DNA from: Hydractinia symbiolongicarpus
Taxonomy: Eukaryota; Cnidaria; Hydrozoa; Anthoathecata; Hydractiniidae
Direction: 5' to 3'
Assembly: GCF_029227915.1 (NCBI RefSeq)
Contig: NC_079888.1
Coordinates: 18,704,001-18,764,000, forward strand
DNA length: 60,000 nucleotides
In this document: one piece after another, positions 33,701 to 44,129 of the stretch
Layout of the letters: every line of letters begins with the position of its first letter
Numbering within the stretch: the first letter of the stretch is position 1
Notes under the pieces: model-generated
Seen by the model: the letters and a program-made list of their open reading frames with translations, nothing else
Told to the model about the DNA's origin: nothing
Database searches by the model: none
Made by a program: the position numbers and the translations under genes

Positions 33701-35977
33701 CCAGGACCTACAGGAATGACAGTACGTGATATATGATTACTGCTTCATTAACGAAATGTTTTATTAGAGTAATTTCAAGTAATAACGTTTAATGCCAAAT
33801 TAGAAGGTCAAAAGGCTGTTTCGTAATTGATAATATTTAAGTTTGCAGTTCATAAATAACATTTTTAGTAAGATAACAATTGTTAACACCATTTGCTGTG
33901 CATCGACACTTTAAAACATCGTAAATTCGCCTTAAATACAATACTTTTTTGCTGCACGAGGAAAGCTTTGTGTGCAGTAGCCATAATTTCCTTTGTATAG
34001 GCAGTTACATTCACCGAAAGTTTGTAACCATTGCCAAAATTAGGCAAATCTAACGTTGTGTTGGTTGTATTTTGTAACATTTTTGTCATGTCTCCATTAA
34101 AAGGATTGACTATTTCCATTGATACCTAGAATAAGAGGTGAAAGTTTCTAACTTCTTTAATGAACTTGTAGTTTCAGTTAATAACAGTAAAATTTTGAAC
34201 GTAAATGATATTACTATTTATAGTCTTTTTAAAATTGTTTCTCGTGGGAAAATCTTCAAAAAGCACTTTACGAGTGACTGTGTAATCTTTAAGCATTTGT
34301 TAGAAGAGAGAAAGTTATAACGATACTGTAAGGTTTGTTTTAGCAAAAATTCCAAAGAAAATACACACTATAAATTGCTTAAATGTTTAAACGCGTGATT
34401 TTGTTATAGAGTCGTTAATGAATGTAGCAGGGTTTTTTAAGAATTGTAAGGCTGCGAGGAAGAGAGTTACAGCACTGTTTTTCTGACACCTGTGGTTAAA
34501 AACATTCTGCCATTTTTGATGTTTTTTATTTCAAAGTTATTTCCTCCGGAACTCAAAAATAAAATGCAGATAATAAGCAAAAATATTTTTTTCTTTATAA
34601 CAGTAAAAAGAAAAGAAATCACGAAAAAATATATACTATAACAAACTGCAAATAGTGGATTAATTTTACGAAAACAAGGACTTTTTAGCGATTTCGCGAA
34701 TGAAACAATCGTACCTAAAGACCTTACAGTATCCTAAAGGTTATGAAAAAAGGTCAAAAAGGTTTTTTGTTGACTTGATTTTTCTAGAAGTTTGCTCAAT
34801 ATTTTACCCTTTTTTGTTAAAAATAATGAAGAGATTGTAAAAATAGATGTAACATTTCCTTTGCCTATTATTTGTGAGTTATTACTCCCGAAAGTTGCAA
34901 AAAGGCAAGTTAAAACAGGAGTATCAAGAAAAAAAGATGCTATTCGCCACAAATCCATTTTTGTTAATTTCGAGTGAACAGAATTTATTTCCATTGTAAT
35001 GATACGTAAAAATACTTAAATATACTGGTTGTAACAATTTACCCTATGTTCTACTTACGCTGTACTTTTCCACAATTGTTGGTGCAATTTTGGGTGATTT
35101 CCACGACAATTTTTTCCCGCCGATTGTCTCTACCAATTTTAATTCATATGGACTGGACAAAGCTAGAACATGTAAAAAGCGAAATAAAGCGAAGGTAATA
35201 GATGGAAATAAGGTGGGCGATTAGAGAAGAGTTCTAGCTATACCAGAGTATTTAAAAAAAAAATATTATATTATAAAATCATTTCAGGGCAAAGGAGAAT
35301 TTTGTTTCATTTTTTGCATCCTATACACCCACCTAAACGTAAGTAAAAATTTATAACAATCATTTTGGAAGTATTATGTCGCGTAAACTATACACGTTCT
35401 CTAATATAGAATACCTTTAATTTCTTCCAAAGAAATAATTTTTATAGCCCGTTAGCTGCTTTTAAAATTTTATTATATTTTCCTCATAAGAACATATCCT
35501 ATATAAGAAATGTTAAAATGGCTTATGTCGCTTGAATCGCTTCTACTGAACATCATATAATTTGTTATACTCCAGGCCTAACAGGTGGTTTCTTAAGCGG
35601 TATATACAATACACACTTTGGGTAACATCATGATGTTATGATCAGAAAATCTAAGGTTTTTTTACCTGTCTTGCAACCCATAATGTTGAATCTGAAACAA
35701 CAACCAGAATTTTTACAGGAGATTGGGTTTATTGAAACGGATCTGACAATTGCAAGCTCGGGAAATCAGAAAGAGGATAACATCTTGCATCATTGCCCTT
35801 GTATGCCTAAAAAAAATTGCGTAGATGTATCTTAACTTCTTTGATGCATTTGTTTTAAATTTATATTTTCACATATTATTATCTGTAATATCTGTAATAA
35901 AATTCTATTACCATAAATTTGTCGTTTCTACACTTTTTTCAAATGTAATCCCAATACAATAGTCTCAGAAGTTGTGT

Positions 35978-36690
35978 CATGTTTGTTACGAACAAACACA
36001 CAGTTAGCGTATTATTATACAGACTAGTTTCATGACCCAATGATAAAACCGACTTATACACCACTCACACCTGATATTTTAATGTGGTTTTATAAACCCA
36101 TGTTATATATAGACCTGTTTTCTTTTATTTTCATTTATTTCTCGAATATTTTAGTCGAATTCAACTAATACAAGCTGTTATTAACGTGTGTCCAATATAA
36201 TTATGAATAAATTGTATAAAGGTATATAAAGACAATAGGGTATAGGGTATAGGGTAAAATAAAATAAGCGTAGGTGTAGGAAAGGCAAAAAATGTTTGGA
36301 AGAAGATTGGAGAAAAAACGATTGCCCGTCAATAACAACTGTAGCTGTCGAAACAGTTGTAGAATAAACTAGCTTCATGACATAATAACATCTATATTAT
36401 TCAATGACAATGACTGAACAGATAAGTGGTAATATTTTAAAATGAAACTGTTGTAAATTCCATTTATACCTTCTGAGGAAAATTGATAAATCCATTTAAA
36501 GATGAGATCTTATATAATTACGATGTTTTCTTGGAATTTCCGCCAGTCAGCTTTGAAAATGGATTATGGTCTTAAAAAATAGTGTATGGATTCTTTTTTG
36601 GAGTATAGGTCGGTTTTATCATTAGCTTATGCAACTAGTCTCTATATTAATATGTGCGTTGTGTTCATAACAAACATAGTTAAATAGCAG
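35978..36690. repeat. Long inverted repeat with ~85-bp arms
   Basis: The sequence around 35978-36063 is the reverse complement, with moderate divergence, of 36603-36690. Both arms include GTCGGTTTTATCATT, then CTAG-T, then TCTnTATAnTAATA. Each arm thus contains a Helitron-type junction (3' end CTAG at 36024 on the minus strand and 36638 on the plus strand). The spacer of about 540 bp contains three TATAGGG units (36237-36256) and no gene. It sits between exons 8 and 7 of pseudogene C. Confidence 0.6.
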
Positions 36691-37850
36691 AACCTGGCAC
36701 GATATCTGAAGCTATTGTATTGCGACATCAAAATTTCCAGGCTGTTGCGATTACATTTGAGCTAGGTATTTTGTCCATTTTGTAGCTTTCGCAACGTAGC
36801 TTAAAGTTTATTTCACTTACGTTAGGAAACAGTGAAATTGGATTGCCCGTGCCTTTTATACATTTTTGATTTAAGATAAAAATAAAATCATACAAATAAA
36901 AAATAACAACGCAGTTAAATGAACAAATTACTATAGTTATTTCTGAAGTAAAAGCAACACGTGTACTTTGCCTGTGACAGTTGGACAGAAATAGTGTATT
37001 AGTACATTAGACTAGATGTAACGCCTGTGTAAAATCCAATTAGAAATAATGAAGTAACCAACGTTAAAATGGAGCAAAATTACCGTGAGAAAGCTCAAAA
37101 TTTGTGCGATAAGTTTGTTAATTTCATTTGAAAAGAGAGAGACTAACTTTAATTTATTACATACATAACTTTAGTGCATTACATACTCGTATACTTGTAA
37201 CTTTACACATCTAGCATTCCCTGCAACAATAAGTCCGTAATAATAGGCCGTTTCCTAATTATTTGACTGGAAGGAAAGCAGACAAATAGACCCTTACAAA
37301 TAGAAGAAAATAAAACATAAATCATTTACCTGATATTTTATTTCACCTGTGACTAGAGTGTGAGTAAGTATGAAACTCTCCACCCAATTATCTTAGTCTG
37401 ACCTTCCTTGCAATACAAGACTGGATATTACTGATGGTTCTTTAAAATTAATAGTGAACAAATCTTTCGTGCAGATAAATTCAGGACTGTTTATATAGGG
37501 ATATTCTTTCATTGGTTCAGGCTTTATATATGGTAAAATGTCTGAGCAAACTAAATAAATGTAAAGATTTAATACACTTTGTTAACATTATGTGTCTGTA
37601 TTACTTTAAAATTACATTGGAACATTCAACCAAATGAAATCAAAATATAACATTCTTTTGCCTCGAACAATGGTTACATTAAAATATAAAAAAAAATATT
37701 ACCAGGGTGTTCACCATACAGTTCAACGCTCATATTTGCAGTAAATAGAACTGGTTCGTTAAGCCACTCAAAGTCAACGCGTCTATCCACTGATTTTGAT
37801 GGTAATGTAAGAAAAACATTTCCATGAATAACAACTTGATTATTTTCCAC

Positions 37851-38540
37851 CTATACTGTAAAAATAGAATCCTTATAAACTATTTGAACTTTCAGTCAGA
37901 AATAAACACGTAGCACAGTAAATTTTTTCAAATTAATGATAAAGAAATTCTTCCTTTTAGCTTCTTGAAGAACGTTTATATATTTCTTTGGAAGAACCCC
38001 TACAAACCCATGCTAAAAATTTAGTAAGTGAAACATTTCTTTGCAAAAAATGTGTGCTTTCTAAGTGGATAGGAAGGCGAGCCTTGCTTTTCCACGGTCT
38101 GTTTTAGCTGCGAAAGGTGTGTTCACAAGTATTCGTCGTAGTAGCTAAAATCTATTCATCCTGAATAAAAGAATGCAGTTAACACTAGAGAGAAAAATGA
38201 AACTGTATATAACAAATGAGACATTTATTTTTAGTTCAGTACCACCAGTTAGTAACGTTACTCCATTTTAGGACATTTAAACACTTTATTTTTATACTCA
38301 AGAGAATATGAAGAACTACATCGCAAAGCAGATATAACTAGCCTTTTAATGCAGAAATGTTAATGAGAAAAGGAGGTTTCTCTTCAAAGAATAAGAAGCA
38401 ACTGGAGAACTTCTGTACTCTCCCTATTTACAGAGATGATTGAAAAGCTAATGGATTTCGGCTGTGCTGAAACAAACACCTATGAAAATTTGTTTAAAGG
38501 GTTTATTTTAGTTGTGACTTTATTTTGCTAGGGGGGCTTG
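37851..38540. other. 5' side of pseudogene C, no further exons found
   Basis: I searched by eye for counterparts of exons 1-5 (for example the CAACAACTGTTACCACTT start of exon 5) and saw none. The 5' end of this copy is missing. Confidence 0.4.
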
Positions 38541-39300
38541 GTGCTGCACGTTGGGGTAAGCGCCACAAGTAAAAGTATTACCCAGCATTGAAAAGCCTGT
38601 GGAGCAATTAATAAGAACCGAAAACTGTGCCACACATTCAGGTGGAGCACTCTAGTACAGGTATGCTGTATGTCGTAAATCTGGTGAAGCGCACAAAGCA
38701 TTATGGTATTTCAGGTATAACATATATTTCATAAAAACTTTCTTGCACAATTAGCTTATTCTACAACGCGTTGTTACACCATTGTAGTAAGAACACCTGA
38801 CCATACTTTGTTATTGTTTAGTCAAGTTAAACTATGTCGCACATTCATGTAGGTACAATACCTTTTTGTAAAGAAAACTTTATCGCAACTTGGGTTAAGG
38901 AGAAACACAGGAAACAGCCGTCGTCAACACTGACTGAGCGCTTAGTAGAGGTAAACCGTGCTGCACATGCGTTTATTAACTCATAGCAAATTAGTAAATA
39001 TTATTTTATTTTGCAGTAAACGTTAACAAAGTAATCATGACACAGGAATGAGCACTTAATACAGGTAAACGGTGTTACACGTCCTTAGGCGTAATAGCCT
39101 TTCCCAAAATAACTTATCACAACTTCAATTTAAATAAAAAACACAAAACAGCCGGTTCTTAACACCAGGTTGAACATGTATTACAGGTAAACCCTGTCAC
39201 ACGAGTTATAGGAGTAAGAGTATTTTTCAAAAAAGAACTTTATCACAACGGTTAAAGACACAGGAAACAGCACATCGTTTCTCTGTCCAGCTAAAAAATT
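38540..39300. repeat. Decayed tandem array of ~115-125-bp units
   Basis: The phrase 'gagcrcttarTacaggtaaaccgtg..acac' recurs near 38643, 38937, 39049 and 39172, followed in several copies by 'ttatcacaact...aaacacaggaaacagcc'. Spacing is about 113-124 bp between the last three; the first is about 290 bp upstream. The same unit occurs singly at 8420-8560, 18100-18190 and, inverted, at 29770-29930, so it is a dispersed repeat that has also been multiplied locally. Confidence 0.55.
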
Positions 39301-40429
39301 TGCGGATTAAATATACTTGAAATAAAAATGATTAAATATACTATAAATAAAAATGATTGAATAAGAAATTTGTTGTAGCTAGCTAAAAACTGCATTTAGC
39401 TACTTTACTTTTTTAGCCAGAGGCAGGTCAAGAGCAAGATAGTTAGCTAGTTAGCTAGCTAGCTAATAGCCATAACCCCAAAATAAGAAAAGTATTGATA
39501 TACCAAACTGAATAAATAATGGGAATAAATACGGCTAGGTATATCTAGCTAGCTAGATCTAGCAGAATGCTACCTCGAAATCTACGTTCCTAGCTCACAT
39601 ATTAAAATTGGTTTGTTTAAGATTTATACATGGCTAGAGAACGTGAGAGATATAAAGGGGTGAAACGGCGAGGAGCTTCAAAGAAAATAAGAAAAGATTG
39701 GCAAAAGATAAAAGTGTGTAAAAGCAATGTAAAACTAATCCGTCCTCATGGCCTTGTGGTTGCGATATTCTGATAAACTTGTGAAAGCCCCGGCCTAAAA
39801 TTAAACGCCATTTTGCGCAAAGACCCGATACAAATAAGGTTTCTGATTGGTTAATGAAGTTAAGGTACCGCGCAAAAGGGTTGACAGGCTTATAATACTC
39901 CGGATTAATACACTGCACCAAATTTGATGTTATCTGAAATCCGAGACGGCGATAACTTGATGTTCTTCAATTTAGACAACTTCAAACACGATGTTTACGT
40001 GTTATCCGTAACAAACAAGATGTTGGCATGTTATCTGAAATCCAACAAAACGTTTGCATGTTATCTGACGAAAAACGTCTTGTTTGCAAATAGTCGGGAT
40101 TAAAATAAGTTGTTCTGGAGTTGTCCGAATAACAAACCTGATGTGTTGAAAGTTATCTCAAATCGTACATGACGTTTTTCTGTTGAAAACCTACTTTTAA
40201 AATTTCGCACTTCTACCAAATTATTTCTAAATAAGTGGCCCAACTTTTGGCAGTATTCGACTTTTTTACAGCGAAAATTACCTTAGTAAATTTCAAAACC
40301 AAAAGTCCCTTGTTAAGGAAATATTAATTGAATTTAATTTTTTCTTCAGAATCAGAAGAAACACCATTTAAAATAATAAATTATAACAAACAAAATCACT
40401 ACAATTCTTAGACCTAAACATTCAAAATT

Positions 40430-41227
40430 GTGATGGATGCAACAAATTCAAGATCCACAGAAAAAACGCTATTACCACAGGTGAAACCGCACTCTGGGCA
40501 CGACCCTAAAATCTTGAAGGGTATTTTTATAGGTTTTCTTAACAGAGCATATACCATCTGCAAAGGACAACATCTGGAAGAGGAAATTCAATTTCTAATT
40601 AAGTGTTTTATGGAAAATGGGTATAATGAAGTAGAACTAACAAAAATCGAAAGTTCTTATCGACAAAAACGAAACGAAAAGCAAGACAACAGAAACGGAC
40701 AGCAGCAACAAGATTTAAGGATAGTATCATTGCCCTGGGTACCAGGATTGAGTCCAAAATTACGTAAGTCATTTCGCAAAGCTGGCTATAAAACTGTCTT
40801 TAAAAGCTCTGCTAATCTTCAGACAATATTGACATTGAAAAACAAATGCCAACTACCACCACTAAGTCAACCCGGCGTATACATTATCCCATACAAATGC
40901 GGCAAAAAATATGTCGGGGAGACGAAGTTGAGAATCGCTACCCGCTTCGAACAACACAAAGACACAATCATTAAAGAAAAGTGGAGCGCATCAGTAGTTT
41001 CATTTCACTCTAGTTCTTGTAATGCTGGTTATGATTGGGACAATGCGAAAATGCTTAAACAAGAATTTAATAAATTTGATCGTAAGGTACGCGAAGCATT
41101 GGAAATACAGTTCCAGGGCACGTCACCGCGTAGTGAACACGGCCTTAATCTAGACGGTGGTCAGTATGTGACGACGAAGTTCTGGAAGCCAATGTTCGCG
41201 TACCTTAAACGGAAGTCGTTACAGTGA
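40430..41227 (+). CDS. C-terminal part of a Penelope-like reverse transcriptase with a GIY-YIG endonuclease (265 aa)
   Basis: Residues ~21-73 ('HSGHDPKILKG...FLNRA..IC...HLEEEI.FL...F..NGY') match the thumb/linker region that follows the catalytic core in Penelope-like element (PLE) reverse transcriptases. Residues ~148-235 form a GIY-YIG nuclease: GVYIIPYKCGKKYVGET with the paired GVY (149-151) and YVG (161-163) motifs, then R168/R172 and the QHKD helix. A Gln-rich linker lies at 83-94. The catalytic RT core with its YxDD motif is absent upstream, so the ORF is a 5'-truncated PLE end; the initiating ATG is probably fortuitous. The frame is open throughout. PLEs use the nuclease to nick DNA for insertion. 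It lies within the 39911-44108 element. Confidence 0.8.
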   Translation: MMDATNSRSTEKTLLPQVKPHSGHDPKILKGIFIGFLNRAYTICKGQHLEEEIQFLIKCFMENGYNEVELTKIESSYRQKRNEKQDNRNGQQQQDLRIVSLPWVPGLSPKLRKSFRKAGYKTVFKSSANLQTILTLKNKCQLPPLSQPGVYIIPYKCGKKYVGETKLRIATRFEQHKDTIIKEKWSASVVSFHSSSCNAGYDWDNAKMLKQEFNKFDRKVREALEIQFQGTSPRSEHGLNLDGGQYVTTKFWKPMFAYLKRKSLQ

Positions 41228-41277
41228 CGTCGATTTGATGTCAATGTAATGACAACCGTTAAAAAATTTTGTATAGT

Positions 41278-41308
41278 CTGATGAAGACCTCCAATACGGA
41301 GGTTGAAA
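41278..41308 (+). ncRNA. Hammerhead-ribozyme-like core after the GIY-YIG ORF
   Basis: CTGATGA (41278-41284) is followed by a perfect six-base-pair stem (ACCTCC 41287-41292 / GGAGGT 41298-41303, loop AATAC) and GAAA (41305-41308). That is the CUGAUGA-stem II-GAAA core of a hammerhead. PLEs are known to carry hammerhead motifs next to their coding regions. Stems I and III are not convincing: a short TAT/ATA stem could form after GAAA, but the stem I partners pair imperfectly. It may be a decayed ribozyme. Confidence 0.4.
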
Positions 41309-41468
41309 TATTACCATAAAAATATATATGCTGAACGACCATGTATATGTTTCTTTAAAGTATAACAAACAATAAATTTGTAAAAGGAATTTACAAAGTT
41401 ATTAATTTTTATATAACATTTCAGCTCAAAATATAAACTCTAAAACGTAAATTAAACGAGAACATCCC

Positions 41469-41988
41469 GCATGAGGATGATCAGTATGCTAGGCATGTAC
41501 ACGAACACGCACCGGCTATTAGCTAGCTCCATCCACAAACGCGTCAAGCTAGACTAGTGCACACATCATCAACCAACTAAATTTTAGTCGTAAAATAAAA
41601 ACGTAACTGTGTCGCATTAGGATGATCAGTATGCTAGGCATGTACACGAATGAGTACCGCCTATTAGCTAGCTCCATCCACAAACGCGTCAAGCTAGACT
41701 AGGGCACACATCATCAACCAACTAAATATTAGTCGCAAAACAAAAACGCACATGTGCCGCATGAGGATGTTCAGTGTGCTAGGCATGTACACGAACTCGT
41801 ACCGCCTATTATCTAGCTCCATCCACAAACGCGTCAAGCTAGACTAGTGCACACATCATCAACCAACTAAATATTAGTCGCAAAACAAAAACGCACATGT
41901 GCCGCATGAGGATGTTCAGTGTGCTAGGCATGTACACGAACTCGTACCGCCTATTATCTAGCTCCATCCACAAACGCGTCAAGCTAGA
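41469..41988 (+). repeat. 145-bp minisatellite, about 3.6 copies
   Basis: The anchor GCTAGGCATGTACACGAA begins at 41488, 41633, 41778 and 41923, an exact 145-bp period. The last two units are almost identical and the first two slightly diverged. Each unit carries 'agctagctccatccacaaacgcgtcaagctaga'. No coding frame is maintained. Confidence 0.95.
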
Positions 41989-42386
41989 GCACGGGACAAT
42001 ATTTCATATATTAGACTTGTACACAAACGCGCAGCGCAAACTTTTTTTTTTTAAAAAAACATCTAATTTATAACATACAAAAGGTTTTATAAAATGCAGG
42101 AGATTTGGCTTCATCTCCCAAATTATTTCAATAAATTGTATATTTTAGCCCATTTCGAGATGCAAATAAAGACACAACTCTTTACATAAAAAATTTTATA
42201 TCTGGTTTGCACCCAAATCTCGAAGATAAAGACAAAATTATAAATAGTGAGTAAATATAATCCGTTTTATAGTACTTTGACTTTGCTGAATTCTTTGTTT
42301 TCTGTAACAGCCTTTCTAATTCAATTTATTTAACGTCGGCAAAAAATGCCATTTACCCATAATAGTAATTTATATTCTGTTTTGCG

Positions 42387-42428
42387 TTTAACAGTTGTTG
42401 TGCGCTCCCGCACACAACAACTGTTAAA
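42387..42428. repeat. Hairpin with perfect 16-bp arms
   Basis: TTTAACAGTTGTTGTG (42387-42402) pairs with 42413-42428 around a ten-base GC-rich loop. It lies inside the 4.2-kb composite element, between the minisatellite and the broken ORF. Possible roles are a transcript terminator-like fold or a remnant of a nested palindromic element. Confidence 0.85.
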
Positions 42429-42721
42429 TGTAGCCCGCATTATGGGAGTAAAAGTTTCGTAAGTTCAAGTTATATCTGAATTAAATAAAACCTCTGTCAT
42501 TTATTTTTAATTCGTTTTGTAGATGGCATCAAAACTTACTTTGAAAGCAAAAGAACTCAGGAAAGGAGAAAAAACATAATGTTGGCAACAACACGGATAA
42601 CGCTCGAAAGCAATGTCGTATGTATGTAGCATGTAAGTTGTAGACCTTTCCCATAAGTTGTGTATGAATTGCATCTTATACAAAAACGCCTTAAAAACAT
42701 AATTACTTTGTTTAAATTTAG

Positions 42722-43060
42722 AAAGCTTGTAGAAGACTGAAAGGAGTGACGAAAGTGGATGAGAAGGTTTTTGCAGAAAAAGAAAAAGACAACCTAAGAA
42801 GGGAACTAATTCTAGACACGATGTAATCAGAGGAGGAGGTTCATGATGACGATGGGGAACGTTATTTTAAAAGACGCAAACCAGAATGGAGGACGAAAAA
42901 ATTTCAAAAACTCGTAGATATTATTGATGTCACCTATGAGAAAAGCAGTTCCAAACGATCGAAGGAACAAATGGTAAAAAGGGTTAATGGTTTCCCATCA
43001 AAAAGAGCTGTACCTGCAAACTTGCTATTTGGTTATGATATGTTTGTTTCCAAGAAATAA
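42722..43060 (+). pseudogene. Broken small ORF of cnidarian transposon type
   Basis: The frame reads through one TAA (about 42826) and gives an acidic stretch followed by RYFKRRKPEWRTKKF, a 'KLVDIIDVTYEKSSSKRSK' segment, 'GFPSKRAVP' and a terminal stop at 43058-43060. This order (acidic patch, W-R-K motif, SK/SKR linker, S+RP-like motif) resembles short C-terminal segments of transposon proteins I associate with cnidarian genomes, but I cannot name the family. One stop codon disrupts it. Confidence 0.4.
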
Positions 43061-44108
43061 ACTTGGAGTTGCAGGGTTTTTAATATAACTATATTTTTAA
43101 AACATTTTTAAGGGTGGATTATTTTAAACTAAGAGGGTTTTTTACCATTATTAGTAAGTAATATTTTTATATGTATACTTACGGGTAGAAAAAAGTGCGG
43201 AACTTAAGATAGAAAAGAGTGGGCAGATAAAAAAGTGCAGAACTAATTAGGTGTGAATATTCTTTTATTTTGGAAAACTTATTATTATTGCAAATTGCCA
43301 TTTTTGGGAGTTTGTCTGCAATTCGATTTTCCAAATTTGTGCTAATAAGTTTATTCTCACACTCTTTATGCCTTGACGTAGAACTTATCGACTTCTTAAA
43401 GTTTCATTGGCTTATCATTTTATTTTAATGTTTTAAAAAGTTAATGATTTTAATGTATATATTTAAGAAAACAGAAATTTTATTTATTTATTTTTAAACT
43501 AACTTTGTGTGCTACCATTTATTAATAACTAATTTAAATGCATTTATTATTTGAGTAGAATTTATTTGACTGAAAGATAGATTTCTTGACAAATTTTGAC
43601 GCCTCATTTTGTCTTCCCATTTTTTATCCTAAGAAATAAGAAACCCGATTTTAAGAATCGCCGCATTTTACCTGTCGTCGTCTTAGGCAATGTTTACTCG
43701 AATTATCTGTCGTAACAACCGCATGTTTGCATATATTCGGAAATGAAACTATCATTTTACGCAAATAATCTGCTTTCAAAACGGCATATGTCTACGAAAT
43801 CTGAGATTAAAACATCCTGTTACGCAAGTCATCTGCTTTAAAAACGTCATATATCCACGAAATCTGACGTCAAAACATCATGTTGCACAAGTAATCTGCG
43901 TTGAAAATGTCAGGTTTCCAGAAGAAATCTGTTGCCGCGAATTATCATGTTTTTCTGAAGAAATCTTCTTCCAGACTTTGTGTACTAATCTCAATGATAA
44001 CTTCAGATAACCTCGACATTTGTCCTAAAAGGATTTTATCTAAAACATCAAGACTGATTATAAATCCTGATGAAATCTGCGACAGATAACATCTAATTTG
44101 ATGCAGTG
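43061..44108. other. Right arm of the composite element, non-coding
   Basis: AT-rich to about 43660, then a subterminal block of imperfect repeats alternating 'aaaacatcatgtt' and 'aatctg' words up to the inverted terminus. Confidence 0.45.
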
Positions 44109-44129
44109 ATAGTCTGGATTAATAGTTCG

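Larger units (their letters stand above)
28683..37850 (-). pseudogene. Receptor pseudogene C (minus strand, 12 exons recognised)
   Basis: Exons found, named after the intact gene: 6 (37703-37850), 7 (37330-37550), 8 (35666-35806), 9 (35059-35162), 10 (33945-34125), 11 (33608-33707), 12 (33287-33494), 13 (32512-32575), 14 (32295-32382), 15 (31484-31653), 16 (31241-31356), 17 (30763-30808), plus the tail exon 18 (28683-28994). Exons 7, 9, 10, 11, 13, 14, 16 and 17 have exactly the lengths of their + strand counterparts, and splice sites are intact. Disabling changes: TAA in exon 7 (TCG in the working gene); a 7-base deficit and resulting frameshift/stop in exon 8; TGA near the start of exon 18; a 4-base insertion after the membrane span. 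Exons 1-5 were not found. It is convergent with the intact gene. Well-kept exons with few lesions suggest fairly recent inactivation. Confidence 0.88.
39911..44108. mobile_element. 4.2-kb composite element with inverted termini and a ~16-bp target duplication
   Basis: Left end CACTGCACCAAATTTGATGT (39911) is mirrored by the right end (44108), reading inward CACTGCATCAAATTAGATGT; both continue TATCTG. The 16 bases just outside each end match at 14 of 16 positions in direct orientation (39895-39910 and 44109-44124), consistent with a target-site duplication. Subterminal regions (39950-40200, 43670-44090) are rich in short 'catgttatctga' and 'acatcatgttgcacaagtaatctg' words. The interior holds a Penelope-type GIY-YIG ORF, a hammerhead-like motif, a 145-bp minisatellite, a hairpin and a short broken ORF. 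I cannot assign the element to a named superfamily. It could be a DNA transposon that captured Penelope sequence, or a nested pair. Confidence 0.6.

Noticed and set aside
36237-36256. TATAGGG tandem units as a possible interstitial telomere
   Set aside because: Only three units, and the 7-mer is not the animal TTAGGG repeat.
39634-39921. 95-codon minus-strand frame at the left border of the composite element
   Set aside because: Runs across the element's inverted terminus and flanking sequence. A tRNA-like 'TGGCCTTGTGGTTG' word at 39749-39762 was also noted, but no matching B-box was found.
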